A stretch of DNA of 64,000 nucleotides, from positions 62,001 through 126,000 of the forward strand of contig CAVOXI010000002.1 in NCBI GenBank assembly GCA_963700395.1, in the 5' to 3' direction. Made by a program: the position numbers and the translations under genes. The notes beneath the pieces were generated by a model. The model saw only the letters and a list, made by a program, of their open reading frames with translations, was not told where the DNA came from and made no database searches. The DNA comes from Prado023 sp963700395. Its GTDB lineage: Bacteria > Actinomycetota > Actinomycetes > S36-B12 > CAIYMF01. Below are positions 35,336-43,622 of the stretch, in pieces. Each line of letters starts with the position of its first letter. Within the stretch, counting starts at the first letter, position 1.

Positions 35336-35788
35336 TCAGCGCCGCTCCGAGTGTGCCGCCTTCGCGGCGCTGATGAACTCGTCCATCGGGACTGCGGCGA
35401 TCAGCTCAGCGACCAGGTCCTCCTGCAGCCCCTCGATCCCCCTGAAGCGCAGGCAGCTCCTGCCCAGGTCCAGCTTCGTGCCGCGCGCGAGCCACTCCTC
35501 GCGGAACCGCCGTTCCCGCGTCGAGTCGGAGTACAGGCCCATCAGGTACAGGGCGAAGTAGTTCTTCTGGGCAGCCAGGGACACGTAGGCCAGGGGCTTG
35601 CCGTTGTACGTGTCGGGGTAGACGTCCTTCGGGACCATCCAGGTGATCATCCCGTAGAGCATCCCCTCCTCGTAGCCGGCGGGGAGGTTGCGGTTGACAA
35701 GCTCCCGGACCCGGCTGATCACGGCTGCGCGATCTGCGGGCAGCTCCTGGAGGTACTCCTCCACGGTCGCAGCGTTGCTGGTGGCCAT
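35336..35788 (-). CDS. DUF1801 (YdhG-like) protein
   Basis: 150 aa. Typical opening VEEYLQELPADRAAVISRVRE, the core GYEEGMLYGMITWMVP, LAYVSLAAQKNYFALYLMG, and a closing DLGRSCLRFRGIEGLQEDLV. The DUF1801 fold is related to frataxin-like or iron-associated proteins, but its role is undefined. Confidence 0.88.
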   Translation of the reverse strand: MATSNAATVEEYLQELPADRAAVISRVRELVNRNLPAGYEEGMLYGMITWMVPKDVYPDTYNGKPLAYVSLAAQKNYFALYLMGLYSDSTRERRFREEWLARGTKLDLGRSCLRFRGIEGLQEDLVAELIAAVPMDEFISAAKAAHSERR

Positions 35789-35832
35789 GCCTGGAAGGGT
35801 AGACGCAGGGGCCGACAGGCTCGATCGGCCCG

Positions 35833-36156
35833 TCAGTGCGCCGCCTCGTACCGGGAGCGGAGGTCGATCGAGATGCGCCCTCGTGCTGCAACCGGGATGT
35901 CGTGCTCCTCCGCCCAGCGACGGATGTCGGCGGTGTTCGCCGACCGGCGCGACCGTGATCGCTGCTCGGGGAACGACGACGAGGACGCCCTGCGTGCGGC
36001 AGCAATCCAGGGGGCGAGACCATCGCGGAGCGCTTTGGCGTTCTGCTCGGTCAGGTCGATCTCATAATCCTTTCCGTCCAGCGAGAAGAACAGCGTGTGG
36101 GCGGGTTCTCCACCGTCGACGTCGTCCTGCAGCACGACCTCCACCTTGCGCACCAT
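35833..36156 (-). CDS. lsr2: Lsr2 family nucleoid-associated protein
   Basis: 107 aa. N-terminal dimerisation domain (VRKVEVVLQDDVDGGEPAHTLFFSLDGKDYEIDL) is followed by a Ser/Arg-rich linker. The C-terminal DNA-binding domain (IRRWAEEHDIPVAARGRIS) has the AT-hook-like RGR. Xenogeneic silencer and H-NS analogue of actinobacteria. ATG at 36156 follows GGAGG. The variant ARGRIS replaces the more common xRGRIP. Confidence 0.92.
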   Translation of the reverse strand: MVRKVEVVLQDDVDGGEPAHTLFFSLDGKDYEIDLTEQNAKALRDGLAPWIAAARRASSSSFPEQRSRSRRSANTADIRRWAEEHDIPVAARGRISIDLRSRYEAAH

Positions 36157-36390
36157 CGTCGCCTCCAGAGAATTGCGAAAGGTTGATTCCACTCAAGCGT
36201 AGGCCGCGATTACTCCATTAGGCTATGGGCAGCACCTTCGAACTTGGAATCCCGGCACGTCCTTTGCCACGTGTATCTGGAACAAAGGGGTTCCCACGGA
36301 CAAGTTCACTGATTCACGTTGCTGCCACGATCCACGACCACGGGCTCGCGTTCCCTCCGGTGATGACGCCCCGTGTGGCAGGGTGCCCGC
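36157..36390. other. Comparatively A+T-rich intergenic region between divergent genes
   Basis: About 230 bp, clearly less G+C-rich than its surroundings, containing the divergent promoters of lsr2 and the antiporter gene. An A+T-rich stretch next to lsr2 would suit autoregulation by Lsr2 itself; that is inference. No convincing hexamer pair or gene is visible. Confidence 0.35.
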
Positions 36391-37473
36391 ATGCGTCAAC
36401 GGCAATGGATCGTCATCCCCCTGCTGAGCCTGACCGCCCTGGTCGTGGCGTGGGGACACAAGCCGACGGGAGCCCCGGCGATCGTCCTGGCGGTGTTCCT
36501 GGGTGCCGCGGTGCTCAGCTCGGTGCAGCACGCAGAGGTGCTGGCCCATCGGTTCGGCGAACCGTTCGGATCGCTGATCCTGGCCGTGGCCGTCACCGCG
36601 ATCGAGGTCGCGCTCATCGTCACCCTGACCCTCGGCGGCGGGGCGGGCACCGACTCCCTGGCCAGGGACACCGTGTTCTCGGCCTTCATCATCGCGACCA
36701 ACGCGATCGTCGGTGCCTCGCTGCTGGCCAGGACCTTTCGTGGTGGCGTCGCGGAGTTCAACGCGGAGGGCACCGGCGCGATGCTGGCCACCCTCACCGC
36801 CGTGGCGACGCTGTCGCTGATCCTGCCCAACTTCACATCCAGCTCGGCAGGGCCCACGTTCTCAACCGGTCAGCTGGTCTTCGCCGCGGTCGCCTCGCTG
36901 AGCCTGTACCTGCTGTTCGTGTTCGTGCAGACGGTGCGCCACCGCGAGCAGTTCGCCGCTGTCGGGCGGACGGCACCCGGCATGTCGCACGAGGACGACC
37001 ACGAGCCCGTGCCGAGCAACGGTGCCGCCCTGTCGAGCTTCGGGCTCCTGCTCATCTCCCTCGTGGCGGTTGTCGGCCTGGCCAAGGTGGTCTCGCCCGC
37101 GATGGAGGGGGCCATCCTCGACGTGGGGCTGCCCGTGACCACGGTCGGCGTGATCATCGCGATCCTGATCCTCATGCCGGAGGGGATCTCCGCGGTGCAC
37201 GCCGCCCGCGCCGACGACGTCCAGCGCAGCTTCAACCTCGCGTACGGATCGGCGATGGCGAGCATCGGCCTGACGATCCCGGCGATCGCGATCGTGTCGC
37301 TGGTGATCGACCGGCAGCTGCTCCTCGGCCTCGAGCCCACCGGGATCCTGCTGACGGCCCTGACCGTCGTGGTCTCGGTGCTCACGGTCACCCCCGGGCG
37401 GGCCACGCTGCTCCAGGCCGGGGTGCACCTGACGATCGCGGCAGGCTTCATCACGCTGGCAGTCCTCCCCTGA
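36391..37473 (+). CDS. Ca2+/H+ antiporter (ChaA-like, CaCA family)
   Basis: 360 aa with ten to eleven transmembrane helices. The two alpha-repeat regions carry acidic residues: AVTAIEVALIVTLTL near residue 75 and AILILMPEGISAVHAARADD near 255-275. A soluble loop (SHEDDHEPVPSNG) lies mid-protein. Exchanges Ca2+, or Na+/K+, for protons. ATG at 36391 preferred over GTG at 36373. Confidence 0.85.
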   Translation: MRQRQWIVIPLLSLTALVVAWGHKPTGAPAIVLAVFLGAAVLSSVQHAEVLAHRFGEPFGSLILAVAVTAIEVALIVTLTLGGGAGTDSLARDTVFSAFIIATNAIVGASLLARTFRGGVAEFNAEGTGAMLATLTAVATLSLILPNFTSSSAGPTFSTGQLVFAAVASLSLYLLFVFVQTVRHREQFAAVGRTAPGMSHEDDHEPVPSNGAALSSFGLLLISLVAVVGLAKVVSPAMEGAILDVGLPVTTVGVIIAILILMPEGISAVHAARADDVQRSFNLAYGSAMASIGLTIPAIAIVSLVIDRQLLLGLEPTGILLTALTVVVSVLTVTPGRATLLQAGVHLTIAAGFITLAVLP

Positions 37474-37527
37474 CGATTCGGCGCCCAGCCGGCGCGAATG
37501 CCGTATCCAGGGCAGCGCACTAGTCTC

Positions 37528-38004
37528 GTGCCCGTGCCCACCGCCAGGCTGCTGGTCGTCCATCACACCCCCTCGATGGCCGTTGCCGAGATGCTGGACG
37601 CGATAGTCGCCGGTGCCCGCCTCCCCGAGCTGGCCGAGGTCGAGGTGACCCTCGAGCCGGCTCTCTCGGCCACCGTCGCGGACCTGCTGGCCGCCGACGC
37701 CCTGGTGCTGCTCACCCCGGCCAACATCGGGTACATGAGCGGGGCGCTGAAGCACTTCTTCGACACCATCTACTACCCGTGCATGGACGCCACTCATGGG
37801 CTGCCGTGGGGCCTGGCTGTCCACGGCAACACCGACACGACCGGCGCGGTCAGCTCCGTCCAGAGGATCGCCGCGGCACTCCAATGGCGCCAGGCAGCGC
37901 CGGTCCTCTCGGTGATCGGCGCACCGGATGCAGGAGACATCCGGACCGCGCGCGAGCTGGGCGCGACCCTCGCAGCCCTCAGCCTGGAGACCCGGAGCCC
38001 GTAG
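37528..38004 (+). CDS. Flavodoxin-like NAD(P)H-dependent oxidoreductase
   Basis: About 158 aa flavodoxin fold. It begins VPVPTARLLVVHHTPS, with the FMN-loop TPANIGYMSGALKHFFD and a second loop WGLAVHGNTDTTGAV. NAD(P)H:quinone or nitro reductase activity is typical of the family. GTG at 37528 or 37534 are both plausible starts. Confidence 0.78.
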   Translation: MPVPTARLLVVHHTPSMAVAEMLDAIVAGARLPELAEVEVTLEPALSATVADLLAADALVLLTPANIGYMSGALKHFFDTIYYPCMDATHGLPWGLAVHGNTDTTGAVSSVQRIAAALQWRQAAPVLSVIGAPDAGDIRTARELGATLAALSLETRSP

Positions 38005-38105
38005 GTCCAGCCCCGAAGGGATCGTGACCCAGCAGCGTCTGGGCTGGTGGTCGGGATCGACAGGCGTCGGCTGGTGCGCGCACCGCGACGGCTATCGTGG
38101 CGGGC

Positions 38106-38867
38106 ATGACCATCACCGACATGTTCCGCCTCGACGGCAGGGTGGCGATCGTCACCGGCGCCTCCAGCGGCCTCGGGGTCGCCTTCGCCCAGGGCCTGGC
38201 CGAGGCCGGTGCCGACGTGGTCCTCGGCGCACGACGGGTCGACCGGCTCGAGTCGACCGCGCAGCTGGTGCGCGACTCCGGTCAGCGGGCCCTGACAGTG
38301 GCCACGGACGTGGCCGACCCCGCACAGTGCCAGGCGCTCGTGGATGCTGCCATGGCCGAGTTCGGCCACGTCGACATCCTGGTCAACAACGCCGGCATCG
38401 GGACCGCCGTCCCCGCCACCCGCGAGACCCCCGAGCAGTTCCGCGAGGTGATCGACATCAACCTCAACGGCTGCTACTGGATGGCGCAGGCGTGCGGTCG
38501 GGTGATGCAACCCGGGTCGAGCATCATCAACATCTCCTCGGTCCTGGCCCTCACGACGGCAGGGCTGCCCCAGGCGGCCTACGCCGCGAGCAAGGCGGGC
38601 CTGATCGGCCTGACCCGCGACCTGGCCAACCAGTGGACGGGCCGCCGGGGAATCCGCGTGAACGCGATCGCCCCTGGCTTCTTCGAGTCCGAGATGACCC
38701 AGCAGTACCCGCCCGGGTACCTCGACGCCATGGCCGCACGCATCCCGACCGGTCGGAAGGGAGACGCTCGGGAACTGGCCGCCGCAGTGGTGTTCCTCGC
38801 ATCCCCCGCCGGCGGCTACATCACCGGCCAGACGCTGCCCGTCGACGGTGGGTTGACGATCACCTGA
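38106..38867 (+). CDS. Short-chain dehydrogenase/reductase
   Basis: 253 aa classical SDR. TGASSGLGVAFA cofactor site, NNAG, catalytic Ser in INISSV and YAASK (Tyr/Lys), then NAIAPGFFESEM and GQTLPVDGG. Resembles glucose-dehydrogenase or ketoacyl-reductase type SDRs; the substrate is unknown. Arg just after the second strand (GARRVDRL) suggests NADPH preference. Confidence 0.9.
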   Translation: MTITDMFRLDGRVAIVTGASSGLGVAFAQGLAEAGADVVLGARRVDRLESTAQLVRDSGQRALTVATDVADPAQCQALVDAAMAEFGHVDILVNNAGIGTAVPATRETPEQFREVIDINLNGCYWMAQACGRVMQPGSSIINISSVLALTTAGLPQAAYAASKAGLIGLTRDLANQWTGRRGIRVNAIAPGFFESEMTQQYPPGYLDAMAARIPTGRKGDARELAAAVVFLASPAGGYITGQTLPVDGGLTIT

Positions 38868-38886
38868 CCGCGGCGCACGGTTCGCG

Positions 38887-39567
38887 TCAGGATCGCCGGC
38901 GGGTACCGGCGACCTGCTCCAGCAGTGCGGCACGACGCTCGGCGGCGGGCAACGAGATCTGCTCCATCCACGAGGCGGTCAGCATTGCGGAGTCATCGGT
39001 GACATCCGCCCGCAGCCCGTCGACGATGCCCCGGACGTCCTCGGGACGCTTGTTCTGGCTCATCTTCGCCTTCGCCTCGACCCGCGTCAGCCTGATCTCG
39101 ATCCCGACGATGGCACGCAGCATCCGCTCGACGTACTCAGCGGGGACCTGATCCACCGAGTAGTCCGTCTCGTGCAGGGCAGTGAGCCGGCGGACGGCGC
39201 CCTCCGTCCACGCAGCATCGTCGTGCACGACGAGCCGGCCGTAGGCGTGGACGGTCAGGTAGTTCCAGGTGGGCACGACCTGGCCCCCGTCGGCCAACGA
39301 CGGCAGCCACCGCGGGGAGACGTAGTGCTCGGCCCCGTGCACGATCACCATCGCCTCCCCCTGCACCGGTTCCGAGGCCTGGCTGTTGTTGCGCGCGACG
39401 TGCGTGATCAGCGCGCCGTTGTCCCCAGCATCGGGGTCGAAGAGGAACGGCAGGAAGGTCGCGACCAGCCCGGAGTCGTGGGCCGTGACGAGGTCAGCCG
39501 CCTGCACCCCCCCGAGCAGCTCGCCGACCTGGTCCGGTGTCATCGAGAAGTGGTTCGCCACGTACAT
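38887..39567 (-). CDS. PaiB family FMN-binding protein
   Basis: 226 aa. Starts MYVANHFSMTPDQVGELL; carries VIVHGAEHYVSPRWL and VPTWNYLTVHAYGRL, hallmarks of PaiB/transcriptional-regulator-like split-barrel flavin proteins. In Bacillus PaiB represses sporulation and degradative-enzyme genes; in actinobacteria it is generally uncharacterised. ATG at 39567 is the standard family start. Confidence 0.9.
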   Translation of the reverse strand: MYVANHFSMTPDQVGELLGGVQAADLVTAHDSGLVATFLPFLFDPDAGDNGALITHVARNNSQASEPVQGEAMVIVHGAEHYVSPRWLPSLADGGQVVPTWNYLTVHAYGRLVVHDDAAWTEGAVRRLTALHETDYSVDQVPAEYVERMLRAIVGIEIRLTRVEAKAKMSQNKRPEDVRGIVDGLRADVTDDSAMLTASWMEQISLPAAERRAALLEQVAGTRRRS

Positions 39568-39624
39568 GCCCACGAGTCTGCCAGCCCGCGCGCAGGGCTG
39601 GGGCACGGTCGCCACCGGTCCGCT

Positions 39625-40398
39625 TCAGTCGGGCAGCAGCGGCTGGCAGTGGGGGCACCAGTAGGTCGGGCGATCCATCGGCGCCACTCCCACGCGCCCG
39701 GAACGGATCGGCGTGCCGCACCGACGACAGGGCTGGCGGGTCCGCTCGAACACGCGCTGCTCGCGGCGGGACTGTTGCGGGGCATCGACCGCGCGGAGCA
39801 TCCGGGTGCGGATCGACGCGAGCCCCTCGGCCAGCCCGTCCACGAGTGCGGTCCGTGTCCGAGGGTCCGCCCCGACCTCGCTGGCGAGCTCCGAGGCCCA
39901 GAGGGTGCCCATCCCGCACACGAGCCGCTGATCGAGCAGGGCCTCCACGAGCGGACGGTCCGCGCCGGCGAGCACGTCGGCTGCAGCCGGCGCATCGAAG
40001 CCCCCTGCCATGATGTCGGGGCCGAGATGCCCGATCCAGTGGGCCTCCTCGCGTGTCGGTCGGACCGCGAGATCATGCACCCGGACCCCCACCGCCTGGG
40101 CCGACGAGGTGGCCATCCAGGCCCGGATCTGGTGCGCCGGCGCACCTGGGGCACCGGGCGGTCCGGTCCGCCAGAGCCCGTCGAGCCTCAGGTGGTGGTG
40201 CAGGGTCCACTCGCGACGCTCGTCGGCCAACCGGGTGAGCAGGTGCTTGCCCACGACGTGGGTGCCGAGGACCTCCATGCCGCGCAGGTCGACGGTGGCG
40301 TACCTGGGCACCCGCAGCTCGGCACGGACCAGCGTGCCCCCGGCCAGGGCGCCATCGACGCGCCGCGCCGTTCGTCGCACGGCGTCGCCCTCAGGCAC
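39625..40398 (-). CDS. Fpg/Nei family DNA glycosylase (endonuclease VIII-like)
   Basis: 257 aa. N-terminal MPEGD gives the catalytic Pro2 and Glu3, a conserved Lys lies in VGKHLLTRL, an H2TH segment surrounds LVCGMGTLWASELAS, and the zinc finger is CRRCGTPI...YWCPHC. Excises oxidised pyrimidines and nicks abasic sites. Closest to the actinobacterial Nei2 branch by its start and finger. Overlaps the upstream AAC(3)-like gene by 8 bp. Confidence 0.9.
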   Translation of the reverse strand: MPEGDAVRRTARRVDGALAGGTLVRAELRVPRYATVDLRGMEVLGTHVVGKHLLTRLADERREWTLHHHLRLDGLWRTGPPGAPGAPAHQIRAWMATSSAQAVGVRVHDLAVRPTREEAHWIGHLGPDIMAGGFDAPAAADVLAGADRPLVEALLDQRLVCGMGTLWASELASEVGADPRTRTALVDGLAEGLASIRTRMLRAVDAPQQSRREQRVFERTRQPCRRCGTPIRSGRVGVAPMDRPTYWCPHCQPLLPD

Positions 40399-41233
40399 CC
40401 GTCGGACCCAGGTTCGCCGTCATCCAGTCCGCCCCGAATGCGACGATGTCGGCCGCCGCGAAGAGCTCAGCCCCGGCGCCGCCAACGGTGCCGGTCCGCG
40501 CAGCCCCGGTCGCGAGGAACTCACGCAGGATGATCGCGAAGTAGTCCTCGGTGGGCTGGCGCTCGTCGGGCACGATCCCGTTCTCGTCGTCCAGGGACTC
40601 GACAACCACGATCCGCGTCCCCTGCGGCCCGAGGACCTTGCTGTGGCGGCGGACCCGCACGGTGTCGGGCACGTCAGCGCAGTACTCCGCGAAGTGCAGC
40701 ACCGACACGGTGTCCGGGTTCGCTCCCATGCGCAGCACCCGACCTCGCGCGGACACGAACCTGTCCAGGGCCGAACCGGGGCCGTAGTAGTCATCCCACG
40801 GCAGGCCGTCGAGCAGCTCGGCGGCCAGAGGCCCACGGGCGGCGAACCGACCCTCGGGGTGGTCGTTCACCACCGTGCCGGGCAACGTGCGCATCACCTC
40901 CGCCAGCACGCCCACCTCGGGCAGGACCGGCGTCGTCAGCGCGTCGAACGGCGTGGCGTCGGCCAGCAGGCCCGCCCGTTCGTCCTCTGGGTGGCGGTTG
41001 ACCCAGTCCCACTCGTTGGCCGCGCCAAGGATCATCATCAGGGTCCCCGCCGGACCGACCGCCCGCTCGACGGCCTCGATCACCCCGGCGGCGCCCCCCT
41101 CCACGGGACCGATCCGGCGCAGCGAGGCATGCACGAAGAGCAGGTCGCCGGGGCGCACACCAAGGGCAACCAGGTCGGCGGACAACGAGGTGGGTGTCAG
41201 CACCGGACCAGTGTGCGCCAGAATCGCGCCCAT
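40391..41233 (-). CDS. Aminoglycoside N(3)-acetyltransferase-like protein
   Basis: 280 aa of the Antibiotic_NAT family. LLFVHASLRRIGPVEGGA is the signature opening, with GTLMMILG, NDHPEGRFAARGPLAAELL and SVLHFAEYCADVP following. Many chromosomal members do not confer resistance, so the acceptor is unknown. The ATG at 41233 shares bases with the divergent hydroxyproline operon start (CATG); GTG at 41203 is an alternative. Confidence 0.82.
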   Translation of the reverse strand: MGAILAHTGPVLTPTSLSADLVALGVRPGDLLFVHASLRRIGPVEGGAAGVIEAVERAVGPAGTLMMILGAANEWDWVNRHPEDERAGLLADATPFDALTTPVLPEVGVLAEVMRTLPGTVVNDHPEGRFAARGPLAAELLDGLPWDDYYGPGSALDRFVSARGRVLRMGANPDTVSVLHFAEYCADVPDTVRVRRHSKVLGPQGTRIVVVESLDDENGIVPDERQPTEDYFAIILREFLATGAARTGTVGGAGAELFAAADIVAFGADWMTANLGPTGA

Positions 41234-43622
41234 GACATTCCCTGGCGTGATCGTGCCCCTGGTGACCCCGTTCGACGACGATGGGGCCCTGGACCTCGAC
41301 AGGTTCGGCCCGTTGGTCGAGTTCGTCCTGGCCGGTGGCGTGTCCGGGCTGGTCGCCGCAGGAACGACCGGGGAGGGCTACGCCCTGGACCTCGACGAGC
41401 GCAGGGCCGTGATCGAGGCGGTCATCGTCGCCACCGCAGGCCGGGTGCCGGTGCTGGTCGGGGTCGGTGGCACCGCCACCCGCGAGGCGCTGGCGCAGGC
41501 GCGGGTGGCGCGCGAGTGCGGGGCCGACGGGCTGATGGTCGCCGCCCCCGCCTACGTCCTGCCGACACCCGACGAGCTCGGCCGGCACGTCCGCGCGGTC
41601 CTCGACGAGGCTCCGCTGCCGACCGTCCTCTACGACTACCCGGACCGAACGGGCGTGTCCTTCACGGAGAAGGCGCTGGACGCCGTGGCAGCCGACCCGC
41701 TGGTCGTCGGGATCAAGGAGGCCTCGGGCGACCTGACCCGCGTGCGCCGCCTGCGTCGTCGGTATGGCAACGACCTTCCGATCGTGTGCGGTGCGGACTC
41801 CATCGCGATGCGCTACTTCGAGATGGGCGTCGACTCATGGATCGGCGGCGTGGCCAATGCCCTTCCGGGCGAGCACGTCGCCCTGCTCGAGGCGGCCCTG
41901 GCAGGGGACACCGCCACGGCGTGGGCGTGGCAGAAGCAGATGATGCCCATGCTGCGCAGCGCAGAGCGCACGCACTACACACCGAAGGTCCGCCACGCCC
42001 TCGAGCTGCGCGGCATCAGGGTGGGGCCGCCGCGGCCGCCGCTGGGCGCTCTCGGCGCCTCCGAGGCCCACGAGGTCGCGACCCGCCTGTCGATCGCCCT
42101 CGGGGAGTCCGACGGATCCCCCTCCACCACCACGTTCGGTCCGCTGGCGCCCGACGCCACAGCCCTGCCCATGCACACCGACGCCTACATCGACGGCGCG
42201 TTCGTGCCCGCGGCCAGCGGTGCGACCATGGAGGTGCACAACCCCGCGACCGGGCAGGTCATCGCCAGGGTCGCCGCCTGCGGACCCGAGGACGTGGATC
42301 GCGCCGTTGCGGCTGCCCGTGAGGTGTTCGAGCGCGGCGAGTGGTCCCGCGCCCACCCCGCCCACCGTCGCCGGGTGCTCACGCGGTTCGCCAAGCTGAT
42401 CGAGCGGCACACCGAGGACCTGGCCCGGTTGGACTCGTTGGAGGCCGGCAAGCCCATCACCGACTGCCGGGAGGGCGACATCCCCGAGTCCGCGGAGACG
42501 TTCCGCTGGTTCGCCGAGGCCATCGACAAGGTCTACGACCGCGTGGCCCCGACCGGCATCGACGTCGTCGCCCGGATCACCCGCGAGCCGATCGGCGTGG
42601 TGGGTGCGGTGATCCCGTGGAACTTCCCGACCCAGATGTTCGCCTGGAAGGTGGCCCCCGCCCTGGCGATGGGCAACTCCGTGGTCGTCAAGCCCGCTGA
42701 GCAGACGTCCATGGCCGCACTCCTGCTCGCCGAGCTCGGCCGCGACGCCGGCCTGCCCAAGGGCGTGCTGAACGTGCTCCCCGGCCTCGGCGAGGAGGCC
42801 GGCCAGGCCCTCGGCCTGCACCCGGACGTCGACATGGTCACGTTCACCGGGTCCACCGAGGTGGGGCGGTACTTCCTGGAGTACGCGGCACGCTCGAACC
42901 TCAAGCGGGTGACCCTGGAGTGCGGCGGCAAGAGCCCGCAGATCGTCCTCGAGTCCGTCCGCGACCTCGACGAGGTGGCCGCGGAGGCGGTCAAGGCGGC
43001 GTTCTGGAACATGGGTGAGAACTGCTCGGCCGGTTCGCGGATCCTGGTGCACCGCTCGCTGCAGGCCGGGCTCGTCGAGCGCCTGGTCCACGCGACCGCC
43101 GACCTGCGCGTCGGGGATCCCAGCGAGCCGCGCACCGAGGTCGGACCGCTCATCGACCCGGCCGCGTGCGGACGCAGCGCGGGGTATGTCGCACGCGGGG
43201 TGGCCGACGGGGCGCGCGTGGCGTTCGGCGGCGGACCCCTGCTCGAGGAGACCGGGGGCTGGTACTTCGCCCCGACCGTCCTGGACGATGTGCCCCCGGA
43301 CTCGGCGGTCGCCACCGAGGAGATCTTCGGCCCCATCGTGGCCGTCATCCCCTTCGACACCGAGGAGGAGGCGATCGCGCTGGCGAACGCCACGTCCTAC
43401 GGGCTGGCCGCCTCACTGTGGACCGATGACATCGACGCGGCCCACCGGGTCTCCCGGATGCTCAAGGCCGGGACGGTGTCGATCAACTGCTACTCCGAGG
43501 GCGACAACACCACGCCGTTCGGCGGCTACAAGCAGTCCGGGTTCGGGGGGCGCGACAAGGGGCTGGACTCCCTCGAGCAGTACTCCGAGACCAAGACGAC
43601 CTGGCTGAAGGTCCGCTGGTGA
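41232..43622 (+). CDS. Fused DapA-family deaminase and 2-oxoglutarate-semialdehyde dehydrogenase (hydroxyproline pathway)
   Basis: 796 aa, two complete enzymes in one frame. Residues 1-300 are a DapA-family lyase: GTTGEGY, Tyr in YDYPDRTGVSF and Schiff-base Lys162 in GIKEASGDL. Residues from about 314 on are an aldehyde dehydrogenase: IPWNFPTQMFAWK, Glu563 in LECGGKSP, Cys598 in GENCSAGS. The roughly 30-residue linker is Ser/Thr/Pro-rich. By context the first half would deaminate and dehydrate 1-pyrroline-4-hydroxy-2-carboxylate to 2-oxoglutarate semialdehyde, which the second half oxidises to 2-oxoglutarate. No stop codon appears in any forward frame through the linker and no ribosome site precedes Met314 (42171). 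Confidence 0.88.
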   Translation: MTFPGVIVPLVTPFDDDGALDLDRFGPLVEFVLAGGVSGLVAAGTTGEGYALDLDERRAVIEAVIVATAGRVPVLVGVGGTATREALAQARVARECGADGLMVAAPAYVLPTPDELGRHVRAVLDEAPLPTVLYDYPDRTGVSFTEKALDAVAADPLVVGIKEASGDLTRVRRLRRRYGNDLPIVCGADSIAMRYFEMGVDSWIGGVANALPGEHVALLEAALAGDTATAWAWQKQMMPMLRSAERTHYTPKVRHALELRGIRVGPPRPPLGALGASEAHEVATRLSIALGESDGSPSTTTFGPLAPDATALPMHTDAYIDGAFVPAASGATMEVHNPATGQVIARVAACGPEDVDRAVAAAREVFERGEWSRAHPAHRRRVLTRFAKLIERHTEDLARLDSLEAGKPITDCREGDIPESAETFRWFAEAIDKVYDRVAPTGIDVVARITREPIGVVGAVIPWNFPTQMFAWKVAPALAMGNSVVVKPAEQTSMAALLLAELGRDAGLPKGVLNVLPGLGEEAGQALGLHPDVDMVTFTGSTEVGRYFLEYAARSNLKRVTLECGGKSPQIVLESVRDLDEVAAEAVKAAFWNMGENCSAGSRILVHRSLQAGLVERLVHATADLRVGDPSEPRTEVGPLIDPAACGRSAGYVARGVADGARVAFGGGPLLEETGGWYFAPTVLDDVPPDSAVATEEIFGPIVAVIPFDTEEEAIALANATSYGLAASLWTDDIDAAHRVSRMLKAGTVSINCYSEGDNTTPFGGYKQSGFGGRDKGLDSLEQYSETKTTWLKVRW

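Noticed and set aside
40391..41233. Aminoglycoside resistance gene
   Set aside because: Family membership alone does not predict resistance; many chromosomal members act on other acceptors and there is no mobile context.
42100..42175. The deaminase-dehydrogenase join as a sequencing-error fusion
   Set aside because: No stop exists in any forward frame near the join, no ribosome site precedes the second Met and the frame is continuous; kept as a caution only because indels occur elsewhere.
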